Source: Methylobacterium sp. CB376 (GTDB taxonomy: Bacteria > Pseudomonadota > Alphaproteobacteria > Rhizobiales > Beijerinckiaceae). Taken from it: a DNA stretch of 64,000 nucleotides. The stretch covers positions 4,973,001 through 5,037,000 of the forward strand of contig NZ_CP121648.1 of assembly GCF_029714205.1 (NCBI RefSeq), read 5' to 3'. Positions within the stretch are counted from its first letter, which is position 1; each line of letters opens with the position of its first letter. The notes under the pieces were generated by a model. That model was not told the DNA's origin and did not search any database. It worked only from the letters and a program-made list of their open reading frames with translations. Made by a program: the position numbers and the translations under genes. Shown in pieces: positions 52,634 through 62,305 of the stretch.

Positions 52634-54132
52634 CGGACCTCCTCGACGGCGAGGGTTTCGGCGAGGCGGCGCGCCTCGCCCAGGGTGATGTCGGCGTGGC
52701 GCGGTGCCTCCTGCGCCGGGTGGTCCGCCCGCCAGTGGGCGCCGCGGCTCTCGCGCCGCCGCAGGGCGGCCGCGGCGACGAGGAGCGCCACGCTCGCCCC
52801 GGGCGCCCCGGCGGCGTCGAGGGCGGCGAGCCGCGCCAGCGCCCGGCCGAGGCCCGGAGCGTCGCGCACCACCCCGACCGCCCCGGCCATCAGGTCGCGG
52901 ATCTCGGCGCAGGTCCCCCGGCCGGGCGCCGCTCCCGCAACGGGCTCAAGCGCGGTGCGCCCGGCCGCCTCGCTCCCGCGGAGATCCGCCGCGATCCAAT
53001 CCGCGAAGGCGAGCGCTTCGAGCAGCGAGTTGCTGGCGAGGCGGTTCGCCCCGTGCAGGCCCGTGCAGGCAACCTCGCCGCAGGCCCACAGGCCGGGCAG
53101 CGAGGCGCGCCCGCGCGCGTCCACCCGGATCCCGCCCATGTGGTAGTGGGCCGCCGGGCGGACCGGGATCGGCGTCGAGGCCGGGTCGATCCCGGCGGCG
53201 CGGCAGAGCGCCGCCACGGTCGGGAAGCGGCGGGCGACCTCGGTGCCGCGCGCGTCCAGGAAGACGCGCTCTCCCCGCGAGGTGCGGGCGAAGATCGCCC
53301 GGGCGACGACGTCGCGGGGCGCGAGGTCCCCGCCCGCGATCCCCGCCATGACCCGCGCGCCCGCCCCGTCGACCAGCACCGCCCCCTCGCCGCGCAGGGC
53401 CTCGGTGGCGAGCGGCAGCGGGCCCCCGCCCGACACCGCGATCGCCGTCGGGTGGAACTGCACGAATTCCACGTCGCGCAGGATCGCGCCGGCCCGCGCC
53501 GCGAGGGCGATCCCCTCGCCGAAAGCCCCTTGCGGGTTGGTGGTGTCCCGGTAGAGCGCCCCGATCCCGCCGGTGGCGAGCACGACGGCGCGGGCCCCGA
53601 GGTCGACGGCCCGCCCGTCCCGGACCGCGCGCAGGCCCGCCACGCGGCCCCCTGCGTCGCGGCGCAACGCGGCCGCGCTCGCGACCACGACGTCGATCGC
53701 CGGGGAGGCCGCGACCGCCCGCTGCAGGGCGCGCAGCACGGCGAGCCCGGTCGCGTCCCCGCCCGCCTTGACGATCCGCCGCCGCCCGTGCGCGGCTTCG
53801 AGGCCGAGCGCGAGCGCGCCGCCCCGGCCGCGGTCGAAGCCGACGCCCAGCGTGGCGAGCCAGCCGACCAGGGCCGGCCCCGCCGCGGCGACGCGCTGCG
53901 CCACCTCCTGCTCGCTCAGGCCCGCCCCGGCCGCCAGCGTATCGGCGGCGTGGAGCGCGGGCGCGTCGTCCGCACCGAGCGCGGCCGCGATGCCGCCCTG
54001 CGCCCAGGCGGTCGCCGTGCCCTCGCCCAGCGGCGCGGCGGTGATCAGCGTCACCGGCAGCGGCGCCAGCCGCAGGGCCGTGGCGAGGCCGGCGATGCCG
54101 GCCCCCACCACCGCGACGCGGTCCCGGCTCAC
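52630..54132 (-). CDS. nadB: L-aspartate oxidase
   Basis: A 500-residue FAD enzyme that oxidises aspartate to iminoaspartate for quinolinate synthesis. The FAD motif [15 protein letters not shown] is at the N-terminus, with family blocks [73 protein letters not shown] in parts. The GTG at 54132 overlaps the nadA stop by GTGA. Coupled with nadA and nadC. Confidence 0.94.
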   Translation of the reverse strand: MSRDRVAVVGAGIAGLATALRLAPLPVTLITAAPLGEGTATAWAQGGIAAALGADDAPALHAADTLAAGAGLSEQEVAQRVAAAGPALVGWLATLGVGFDRGRGGALALGLEAAHGRRRIVKAGGDATGLAVLRALQRAVAASPAIDVVVASAAALRRDAGGRVAGLRAVRDGRAVDLGARAVVLATGGIGALYRDTTNPQGAFGEGIALAARAGAILRDVEFVQFHPTAIAVSGGGPLPLATEALRGEGAVLVDGAGARVMAGIAGGDLAPRDVVARAIFARTSRGERVFLDARGTEVARRFPTVAALCRAAGIDPASTPIPVRPAAHYHMGGIRVDARGRASLPGLWACGEVACTGLHGANRLASNSLLEALAFADWIAADLRGSEAAGRTALEPVAGAAPGRGTCAEIRDLMAGAVGVVRDAPGLGRALARLAALDAAGAPGASVALLVAAAALRRRESRGAHWRADHPAQEAPRHADITLGEARRLAETLAVEEVR

Positions 54133-55130
54133 GGCCGCACCGCCAGCATGCGCTCGACGGCCCGGCGGGCGGGGGCGATCAGGTCCGCCGGCACCGTGAC
54201 CTCGTGCGTCAGGGTCTCCAGGGCCCGCCGGATCTTGCGCAGGGTGATCCGCTTCATGTGCGGGCAGAGGTTGCACGGCTTGACGAACCGGATGTCCGGG
54301 TTCCGGGCCGCGAGGTTGTCGGCCATGGAGCACTCGGTGATCATCGCCACGGAGGCGGGCCGGCGCTGCTCGACGTAATGCTGCATGGCCGCGGTCGAGC
54401 CGGCGAAATCCGCCTCCGCCACCACCGCGGGCGGGCATTCCGGGTGGGCCAGCACCGTCACGCCCGGATAGGCCTCGCGCAGCTCGCGGATCTCGGCGGG
54501 GCCGAAGCGCTCGTGCACCTCGCAATGGCCGGCCCAGGACAGGATCTCGATGCCGGGCAGCTCGGCCTGCACGTTGCGGGCGAGGTACTCGTCCGGGATC
54601 AGCAGCACCCGGCTCGCGCCGAGGGACTCCACCACCGCCCTCGCATTGCCCGAGGTGCAGCAGAGGTCCGATTCCGCCTTTACGGAAGCGGAGGTGTTCA
54701 CGTAGGTCACGATCGGCACGCCCGGGTAGCGCCGGCGCAGGGCCCGCACGTCCGCGGGCGTGATCGAGTCCGCGAGCGAGCAGCCCGCGGCCGCGTCCGG
54801 GATCAGGACGGTCCTGTCAGGGTTCAGGAGCTTGGCGGTCTCGGCCATGAAGTGGACCCCCGCCAGGACGATCACCTGCGCGTCGGTACGGGCGGCCTCG
54901 CGGGCGAGGGCGAGGCTGTCGCCGACGATGTCCGCCACGGTGTGGAAGATCTCGGGCGCCTGATAATTGTGGGCGAGCACCACCGCGTTGCGGGCGCGCT
55001 TGAGCGCCTGGATCGCCGCCACCTCCTCCGCCAGCGCCGGCCACTCCATCGCCGGCACGTGGCCGCTCACCCGCGCGTAGAGGTCGGGCAGGGGCAGCGT
55101 CGCCCCTGATGCACGCACCGTCGCCACCAT
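54129..55130 (-). CDS. nadA: Quinolinate synthase
   Basis: A 333-residue [4Fe-4S] enzyme that condenses iminoaspartate and DHAP to quinolinate. Visible features are [49 protein letters not shown], the cysteine region [10 protein letters not shown] and the late [14 protein letters not shown] (cluster ligands). First gene of the operon. Two dyads with the form of a NadQ operator lie 17-91 bases upstream. Confidence 0.95.
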   Translation of the reverse strand: MVATVRASGATLPLPDLYARVSGHVPAMEWPALAEEVAAIQALKRARNAVVLAHNYQAPEIFHTVADIVGDSLALAREAARTDAQVIVLAGVHFMAETAKLLNPDRTVLIPDAAAGCSLADSITPADVRALRRRYPGVPIVTYVNTSASVKAESDLCCTSGNARAVVESLGASRVLLIPDEYLARNVQAELPGIEILSWAGHCEVHERFGPAEIRELREAYPGVTVLAHPECPPAVVAEADFAGSTAAMQHYVEQRRPASVAMITECSMADNLAARNPDIRFVKPCNLCPHMKRITLRKIRRALETLTHEVTVPADLIAPARRAVERMLAVRP

Positions 55131-55146
55131 GGCTCCCTCCGGGTTT

Positions 55147-55221
55147 TGCTCAAGATGAGCATTTATTCCGCGAGCCTAGACCCGGTTTCGGCGCCTGTCC
55201 AGATATGCTTCGAATGAGCAT
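55147..55221. promoter_or_regulatory. Paired NadQ-type operators upstream of nadABC
   Basis: TGCTCAAGATGAGCA (55147-55161) and ATGCTTCGAATGAGCAT (55205-55221) are imperfect dyads with the shared half-site TGAGCA in an AT-richer stretch between nadQ and nadA. The two sites are 60 bases apart centre to centre. NadQ regulators of alphaproteobacteria are known to control nadABC, so these are its likely sites. The binding is inferred. Confidence 0.65.
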
Positions 55222-55248
55222 AAGGGCGCGGGCGCGCCCCGCCTCGGA

Positions 55249-56202
55249 TCAGCCGCGCCGGCCGGGGGGCAGGCGCAGGCCGGGGGCCGGGCGCTCCAGC
55301 AGCACCTCGCGGCGGAAGCGCATCAGCCGCGCCGGGCGGCCGCCGGTCTCGCCGCTGATCGCGTCGGTCTCCTCGACGAGCCCCTGCTGGGCCACCAGGC
55401 GGCGGAAATTCTGCTTGTGCAGCCGCACCCCGGCGAGCGCCTCGACCGCGCGCTGCAGCTGGCCGAGGGTGAAGGTCGGGGGCATGAGTTCGAACACGAC
55501 CGGCCGGTACTTGATCTTGCCGCGCAGGCGCCCGAGGGCGGTGGCCAGCATGCGCCGGTGATCCAGGGCCATGGGCTGCCCGGCCAGGGTCTCCGCGGCC
55601 CCCGCCTCCGGGACGAGGCCGGCCTCGAACAGCAATTCGTAGCGTTCCAGCACCCGCTCCTCGTTCCAGCCGGCCTCGGCGCTGCCGAAGGCGAGACCGA
55701 TCCGGTCGTGGCGGCGGGTGCGGGCGCCCGCCTCCGGGGCGGCCTCGGCCCAGGCGGCGAGCCGGGCGCCCAGCGCGTCGAGCAGGGCGGGCCGGCCGCC
55801 GCGCCAATCCTCGTAGGGGAAGTACCGGTACCAGCTCTGCCACGCGGAATCGGCCGCCGGCTTGGCCTCGCGCACCAGGGCCAGGTAGGCGACCGAGAGG
55901 GCGTGCGGGCCGCCCCCGCCGGGCCGGCGGTCGCGGTCGCCGAACGTGTAGAGCTGCTCAACGTAGCCGAGCGTCTGTCCGGTCTTGCGCTCGACCCAAG
56001 CGCGCAGACCCCGCTCCAGCGTCGGGTGGGCCGGCTCCAGGGGGCCGGAGGGCAGGCCCTCGCCGCGGCCCGGCGGCTGGCCGGCGACCGGCACGGTGAG
56101 GACCCGCGGCTCCTCCCGGCTCGCCGCCAGGATCACGGCGGCGAGCCCGACCGTGAGGGCCGCCGCCTCGGGATCCCGCACGACCCGCACCACCTCGTCC
56201 AT
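55249..56202 (-). CDS. nadQ: NadQ-type regulator of NAD biosynthesis (NUDIX-like + winged helix)
   Basis: A 317-residue protein. The N-terminal part is NUDIX-related (VGLAAVILAASREEPRVLTVPV, ERGLRAWVERKTGQTLGYVEQLYTFGD) but lacks a complete Nudix box, and the C-terminal part is a winged helix (FTLGQLQRAVEALAGVRLHKQNFRRLVAQQGLVEET in parts). That is the NrtR/NadQ architecture, in which the NUDIX domain senses ADP-ribose or NAD-related ligands. It lies just upstream of nadABC. The ATG at 56202 starts MDEVVRVVRDPEAAAL. Confidence 0.85.
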   Translation of the reverse strand: MDEVVRVVRDPEAAALTVGLAAVILAASREEPRVLTVPVAGQPPGRGEGLPSGPLEPAHPTLERGLRAWVERKTGQTLGYVEQLYTFGDRDRRPGGGGPHALSVAYLALVREAKPAADSAWQSWYRYFPYEDWRGGRPALLDALGARLAAWAEAAPEAGARTRRHDRIGLAFGSAEAGWNEERVLERYELLFEAGLVPEAGAAETLAGQPMALDHRRMLATALGRLRGKIKYRPVVFELMPPTFTLGQLQRAVEALAGVRLHKQNFRRLVAQQGLVEETDAISGETGGRPARLMRFRREVLLERPAPGLRLPPGRRG

Positions 56203-56335
56203 CCCGTCTCCCACGCGCCGGGGAGCCCTTACCACGGCGGCGGGCCGCGCCTCCACGGCCCGGGCGGGCGAATGAACCGCTTTTTCTCCAGAGACTTGCC
56301 CTGCGGACCGGCGTCCCGCCCGCGGCCGGCGCGTC

Positions 56336-56448
56336 ATCCGGCATCCGGTTGATGGCTTCGTCATCTCCGATTTCGGCCATGCGGATGTCGGCGTCGCTCA
56401 GGCGCCGCGCTCAGGCGCCGCGCTTAGGCGCCGCGCAGGCGCGTGAGC
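56336..56448 (-). repeat. Dispersed intergenic repeat, copy D (inverted, with internal triplication)
   Basis: Read on the minus strand it holds GCGCGGCGCCTGAGCGACG followed by GCCGACATCCGCATGGCCG, the core of the repeat seen at 9419, 26068 and 33372. A 13-base element (GCGCCTGAGCGCG type) is tandemly repeated three times within it (about 56400-56440). It sits between the nadQ gene and the downstream FemAB-like gene. Confidence 0.55.
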
Positions 56449-56479
56449 CGGGAGCCGCTTCGATCGAGCCGATCCCGTA

Positions 56480-57697
<1,218 letters not shown>

Positions 57698-57803
57698 CGC
57701 CCCGGACCTAGAGCCGGCGGCCGAGCTGGGCAAGGCGCCGCGACGCCGCGGAGCCGCCGCGCCGCCCGCGCGTTCCCTCCCGGCGAACCGGAGGTCCCTC
57801 ACC

Positions 57804-58109
57804 GTGAACCCGATGGCCGAAGCCTGGGATGCCCGCATCGACCGCGCGACGGAGCGGCTGCCCGCCCGCGCGCGGCGGACGATCACGTGGCTCAGGGCCC
57901 CGGCCCGGCGCTGGATCCGCATCCCGGCGGCCCTGCTCCTGATGCTGGGCGGGCTGCTCTCGATCCTGCCGGTGCTCGGCCTGTGGATGCTGCCCCTCGG
58001 CCTCGCCCTGCTGAGCGAGGACCTGCCGGTCATGAAGGCGCCGCTGGAGCGCGCGGCCCGCTGGATCGAGCGGGCGTGGCGCCGGGGTTTCCCCAACCGG
58101 AGAGCGTGA
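57804..58109 (+). CDS. Small PGPGW-like membrane protein
   Basis: A 101-residue protein with two adjacent hydrophobic helices (IPAALLLMLGGLLSILPVLGLWMLPLGLALLSED) flanked by arginine-rich segments. The LPxxGxWxLPxGLxLLSED pattern resembles the PGPGW transmembrane family, of unknown function. The GTG at 57804 has GGAGG 9 bases upstream; an ATG follows at 57813. Confidence 0.65.
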   Translation: MNPMAEAWDARIDRATERLPARARRTITWLRAPARRWIRIPAALLLMLGGLLSILPVLGLWMLPLGLALLSEDLPVMKAPLERAARWIERAWRRGFPNRRA

Positions 58110-58256
58110 CGCTTGCGCCACGCACCCGCCCCAAGTTGCGGAGCGCCGCCGCGGACAGCCATCGTTCAGACTTGATCCATCATCATGTGACGATCCTCAC
58201 AGAACGAGGGGTCGGTTTGCCGGATGCTGGCGCCACGTTCGAAAGCGGATCGAGTC

Positions 58257-58493
58257 ATGACCCACCTGTATTTTCACTGTGGTCGCGCCGGCGAGCTGCT
58301 CCTCGACTACCGCGGGGCTGACGTGAGCGACCTGAGCGAAGCCCGTGACCGTGCCTTGGCGGTCGCCCGCTCGATGATGGAGACGGCCTACGGGCACGAG
58401 GATTTCTCGGATTGGTTCGTCTGCGTCGGCGACGAGGAGGACGAGGAGCTGCTGCGCATCCCGTTCACCTCGGCCCTGCCGACCTTGCACTGA
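58257..58493 (+). CDS. DUF6894 family small protein
   Basis: A 78-residue acidic protein starting MTHLYFHCGRAGELLLDYRG and continuing ADVSDLSEARDRALAVARSMME, the pattern of the DUF6894 family (short beta strand with YFH, then a helix). Many copies occur in Methylobacterium and Bradyrhizobium genomes; function unknown. It lies alone downstream of the small membrane gene, with an AT-richer promoter-like region (58155-58200) ahead. Confidence 0.75.
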   Translation: MTHLYFHCGRAGELLLDYRGADVSDLSEARDRALAVARSMMETAYGHEDFSDWFVCVGDEEDEELLRIPFTSALPTLH

Positions 58494-58540
58494 GGCGCCT
58501 TTCCCCGTTTCGCGCGCCGCCGGGGCCGGGCGCCCCGGCC

Positions 58541-58762
58541 TCAGAGCGCGTCCGAGAGGCTGACCTCCTGGTCCTGCGTGAGCGCCACCGCGGCCGGCAG
58601 GCCGCGCCATTCCAGCATCAGCATCACGGCGGCGAGCAGCGCCAGCGCGACCGTGACCAGGATCGGCGTGACGGCGCGGGCATGGCCGCGCAGCATGCGC
58701 AGGATCGCGCAGCCCAGCACGAAGCCGAAGGCCGACAGGACGGGAGCGACCTGGATGTGCAT
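58541..58762 (-). CDS. Small two-helix membrane protein
   Basis: A 73-residue protein with two hydrophobic helices (VLSAFGFVLGCAILRMLRG and PILVTVALALLAAVMLMLEW) and an acidic tail. The family is unknown to me. The ATG at 58762 gives a membrane-like protein; the long open frame upstream is arginine-rich. Confidence 0.5.
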   Translation of the reverse strand: MHIQVAPVLSAFGFVLGCAILRMLRGHARAVTPILVTVALALLAAVMLMLEWRGLPAAVALTQDQEVSLSDAL

Positions 58763-58976
58763 GCTGAACCCCGCGCGGAGCGTCGGATCGCAGCCTGCCA
58801 GAGGCGCGGCGCGCGCGCATCGGGCATTTGCATGACGCTGCGTCGGATCGGCCGCACGGCACCTCGGCGGAATGCCTCCGCGCCGTCGCCGCGGAGGTGC
58901 CGCGGACAGCCCGGTCCCGGCGACGCTGCGCGCCGGGCCGACCCGTGCTAGACGGCGCCCGAGCGGAGGGCCTGCC

Positions 58977-60158
58977 ATGCGGGCGGAGCGGGCGAGCGGG
59001 GAACCGGAGCGCGACGCGGAGCGGGCCGCGTTCCGCTACGAGGCGATCGCGCCGATCACCGACTTCCAGAACGTCCTCGACGAGGCGGCCTACCGGCCGG
59101 TGCCGGATTCGTGGTGGGTCGCGCTCACGGACGTGGTCGATTCGACGGCCGCCATCGCGGTGGGCCGCTACAAGGCGGTGAATTTCGCGGGCGCGGCCGC
59201 CATCGCGGCCGTGCGCAACGCCCTCGGCGGGCGCGACCTGCCCTTCGTGTTCGGCGGGGACGGGGCGACGCTGCTGCTCGCCCCGGAGGAGGTCGAGGCG
59301 GCCCGCCGGGCGCTCGCCGCCACCGTGGCCTGGGTCGCGGCCGAGCTGGATCTCACCCTGCGCGCCGCCCTGGTGCCGGTCGCGGCGATCCGCGAGGCCG
59401 GGTTCGACCTGCGGGTCGGCCGCTACGCGCCCTCGCCGCACGTCGCCTACGCGATGATGACCGGGGGCGGGCTCGCCTTCGCCGAGCAGGCGCTCAAGGC
59501 GGGGCGCCACGCCGTGCCGCCGGCCGCGGGGGAGCGGCCGGACCTGACCGGCCTCTCCTGCCGCTTCTCGCCGGCCCGGGCGCGCCACGGGCTCATCCTG
59601 TCGGTCCTCGTCGTCGGCCGGCCCGGGGCCGATCCCGCCGCCCTGCGGGCGGTGATCGGCGACGTGCTGCGGATCGTGGCGGCCGCTCCCGCCATGGGGC
59701 GCCCCCTGCCGGACGGGGGACCGCCCCTGCGCTGGCCCCCCGCCGGGCTCGCCCACGAGGTCCGCGCCCGCGCGGGGCCGCGCCTGCTCGGCCGCCTGCG
59801 CCTCGGCCTGCACACCCTGGCGGCCCATCTCCTGTTCCGCTTCCGCATCCCGGTCGGCGGCTTCTCGCCCGACCGCTACCTGCATGAACTCGTCGGCAAC
59901 GCCGATTTCCAGAAATACGACGACGGCCTGCGCATGACGCTCGACTGCGACGAGGCCGTCGCGGCGGCGATCGAGGCGAGGCTCGCCGCCGCGGAGGCGG
60001 CCGGCCTCGTCGTCTTCGGGCTGCACCGCCAGGACGCCGCCCTGACGACCTGCATCACCCCGGTGCCGAGCGCGAGCGACCACGTCCACTTCATCGACGG
60101 CGACGGGGGCGGCTACGCCCGCGCCGCCCAGGCCCTGAAGGCGAAGCTCGCCGCCTGA
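58977..60158 (+). CDS. DUF3095 family protein, nucleotide-cyclase-like
   Basis: A 393-residue DUF3095 protein. The N-terminal half contains ALTDVVDSTAAIAVGRYKAVN and then FVFGGDGATLLLAPEE, which look like the metal-binding D-x-x-x-S/T and GD segments of class III nucleotide cyclases. No confirmed activity is known for the family. The C-terminal part (GGFSPDRYLHELVGNADFQKYDDGLRMTLDC) is DUF3095-specific. It lies 87 bases upstream of a cNMP-binding patatin on the same strand, which makes a signalling pair possible. The ATG at 58977 follows a GCGGAGG site. Confidence 0.78.
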   Translation: MRAERASGEPERDAERAAFRYEAIAPITDFQNVLDEAAYRPVPDSWWVALTDVVDSTAAIAVGRYKAVNFAGAAAIAAVRNALGGRDLPFVFGGDGATLLLAPEEVEAARRALAATVAWVAAELDLTLRAALVPVAAIREAGFDLRVGRYAPSPHVAYAMMTGGGLAFAEQALKAGRHAVPPAAGERPDLTGLSCRFSPARARHGLILSVLVVGRPGADPAALRAVIGDVLRIVAAAPAMGRPLPDGGPPLRWPPAGLAHEVRARAGPRLLGRLRLGLHTLAAHLLFRFRIPVGGFSPDRYLHELVGNADFQKYDDGLRMTLDCDEAVAAAIEARLAAAEAAGLVVFGLHRQDAALTTCITPVPSASDHVHFIDGDGGGYARAAQALKAKLAA

Positions 60159-60245
60159 GCGGGCCGCCCGATATGTGTCCGGATCGGCGGACGGGACGGC
60201 CCGCGGGCGACGCCTGCGGGCGGAGCCGGGACCGGGGAGGAGCCG

Positions 60246-61991
60246 ATGGACATCGTGGCCGACGTGCGCCCGCCGGAGATCCCGTTCCTCGGCCCCCTCG
60301 ACCCCGTCACCGCCGCCGCCGTGCGCGCGCGCCTGGAGCCGATCGCGGTGCCGGGCGGCGCGGTGCTGTTCGAGCAGGACGCGCCCGCCGACGCGCTCTA
60401 CGCCCTCGTCTCGGGGGCGATCGGGATCTCGGCGCGCGACCCCCTCACGGGGGAGGCGCGGCCCGTCGCCCGCGTGCGCCCGCCCGAGACCGTGGGCGAG
60501 ATGGCCCTCCTCTCCGGCGAGCCGCGCTCGGCCACCGCGACGGTGCTGCGCGATTCCGCCCTGCTGCGATTGTCGAAGCGCGCCTTCGACGACCTCGTCG
60601 CCCGCCACCCGGCGACGATGCTCTACTTCGCCCGGCTCCTGGCCTCGCGGCTGCGCAGCGCCTCGGCCTGCACGCCGGTGGCGACGACGCCGATGACCTT
60701 CGCGGTGATCGGCGTGACCGAGGGCGTCGACGTGCCGGCCTTCGCGCGGGGCTTCGCGGCGGCCCTGCCCGGGCGCTCGGCCCTGCTCACCGCCTGGCCC
60801 GACGACGCGGACGAGACCTGGTTCCACGCCCTGGAGACCGCGCAGGACCAGGTCGTCTACGCGGCCGAGGCGCCGGGCTCGGGCTGGGCCAATCTCTGCC
60901 TGCGGCGGGCCGACCACGTCCTGCTGCTGGCCGCGCCCGGGCGCCGGCCCGGCGCGGCCTTCTCGGGTCGGATCACCATGCCGATGCAGGGCTGGACCCA
61001 CCAGGACCTCGTCGTCCTCAACCCCGCCGACGCGCAGCGGCCCGGCCCGCTCGACCCGGCGCTGGCGGCGCTGCCGGTGGAGCTCCGCCTCCAGGCCCGG
61101 GCCGGGAACGCCGCCGACCTCGCCCGGGTCGCCCGGCTCGCCGGAGGGCGCGCCCGGGGGCTCGTGCTCGGCGGGGGCGGGGCGCGCGGCTTCGCGCATC
61201 TCGGCGTGATCCGGGCGCTCACCGAGGCCGGCCACGCGGTCGACCTCGTGGCCGGGACCAGCATGGGCGCGGTGGTGGCCGCCAGCCTCGCCATGGGCTG
61301 GGACCTGGAGGAGATCGGCGCCCACACGGTGGCGGCCTTCGTGGCGAGCTCGCCCCTCAACGACTACACGCTGCCGATCACCGCCCTCACCCGCGGCGCG
61401 AAGGTGGACCGCCGCCTCGCCCAGCATTTCGGCGAGGCGCGGATCGAGGATCTCTGGCTGCCCTACTTCTGCGTCTCCTCGAACCTGACCACCGGCGCGG
61501 CGATGATCCACCGGGCGGGGCCGCTCGTGACGGCCCTGCGCGCCAGCATCGCGGTCCCGGGCCTGCTGCCGCCGGTCCTCCACCCGGAGGGCGTGCTGGT
61601 GGACGGGGGCGTGATGAACAACCTGCCGGCCGATCTGATGGCGGGCCTGCGCCGCGGCACCGTGCTGGCGGTCGACGTGGCGAGCGACCTCGCCCTCGCC
61701 ACCATGCCCGAGCGCCCGTTCCGCTCCCGGCTGGTGCGCCGCGCCCTCGGGGTGCCCTTCGCGATGCCGGGCATCGCCCAGATCCTGCTGCGGGCCGCCA
61801 CCGTGTCGAGCGACGCCTCGGCGGCGATGGCGCGGGGCCGGGCGACGGCCTTCCTGCAGCCGCCCCTCGCCGGCATCGACCTGCGCGCGTGGCGCAGCTA
61901 CGCGGCCGTGGCCGAGATCGGCTACCGGCACGCCCGCGCCAAGCTGGAGGAGGGCGCCCTGGAGGGCTGGGCGGCGGGGCGCGCCGGGTGA
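60246..61991 (+). CDS. Cyclic-nucleotide-binding patatin-like phospholipase
   Basis: A 581-residue protein. Residues 10-135 are a cNMP-binding domain with a well-conserved phosphate-binding cassette (GEMALLSGEPRSATATV, keeping the Glu and Arg). After a middle region, the patatin domain begins at VLGGGGARGFAHLGVIRAL (oxyanion glycines), has the nucleophile Ser339 in GTSMG, and the catalytic Asp453 in DGG. This is the NTE/RssA-like family that hydrolyses lysophospholipids; the cNMP domain may gate it. Located right after the DUF3095 gene. Confidence 0.88.
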   Translation: MDIVADVRPPEIPFLGPLDPVTAAAVRARLEPIAVPGGAVLFEQDAPADALYALVSGAIGISARDPLTGEARPVARVRPPETVGEMALLSGEPRSATATVLRDSALLRLSKRAFDDLVARHPATMLYFARLLASRLRSASACTPVATTPMTFAVIGVTEGVDVPAFARGFAAALPGRSALLTAWPDDADETWFHALETAQDQVVYAAEAPGSGWANLCLRRADHVLLLAAPGRRPGAAFSGRITMPMQGWTHQDLVVLNPADAQRPGPLDPALAALPVELRLQARAGNAADLARVARLAGGRARGLVLGGGGARGFAHLGVIRALTEAGHAVDLVAGTSMGAVVAASLAMGWDLEEIGAHTVAAFVASSPLNDYTLPITALTRGAKVDRRLAQHFGEARIEDLWLPYFCVSSNLTTGAAMIHRAGPLVTALRASIAVPGLLPPVLHPEGVLVDGGVMNNLPADLMAGLRRGTVLAVDVASDLALATMPERPFRSRLVRRALGVPFAMPGIAQILLRAATVSSDASAAMARGRATAFLQPPLAGIDLRAWRSYAAVAEIGYRHARAKLEEGALEGWAAGRAG

Positions 61992-62046
61992 TCGCGGGGC
62001 CTCGGGCCGCCGGTCCCCGGGCTGCGCGGCGGCAGGGCGCCGCGTG

Positions 62047-62094
62047 GCTGCGGTCATGGCTGCGGTCATGGCTGCGGTCATGGCGGCGGTCGCG
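62047..62094 (+). repeat. 12-bp tandem repeat, three perfect copies and one degenerate
   Basis: GCTGCGGTCATG is repeated at 62047-62058, 62059-62070 and 62071-62082, followed by a GCGGCGGTCGCG variant. It lies 56 bases after the patatin stop and abuts the broken HTH gene. Confidence 0.75.
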
Positions 62095-62240
62095 AAACCC
62101 GAACCTCTCCCAGGCCGAAGCCGCCGCGGCGCTCGGGGTCAGCCTGCGACGTGGCGCGACCACGAGAGCGGGACGCACCTTCTGCCGAAGACGGTGCGCC
62201 TCGCGGCGATCGGGCTCGATCATCAGGGAGGCCGCCTGAG
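62092..62240 (+). pseudogene. Broken helix-turn-helix (XRE-like) protein fragment
   Basis: One frame reads RNPNLSQAEAAAALGVSLR (HTH) and, after a one-base loss near 62150, a second frame reads TWRDHESGTHLLPKTVRLAAIGL. Together they give the N-terminal HTH typical of small XRE regulators, where the second helix ends in SLRTWRDxE. There is no proper start codon, since the beginning is taken over by the 12-bp repeat. It is probably a decayed gene or antitoxin-like regulator. Confidence 0.6.
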
Positions 62241-62305
62241 CCCGGCCGTGCCATGGTGCGCGGAGTTTCTCCCGCTCCTCACCCGCGCGGCGGCGCCGCG
62301 AGGCG

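Noticed and set aside
58197..62081. Frame of 1294 codons on the minus strand across DUF3095 and patatin genes
   Set aside because: Antisense of two motif-confirmed genes, with low-complexity Arg/Gly composition and no domain.
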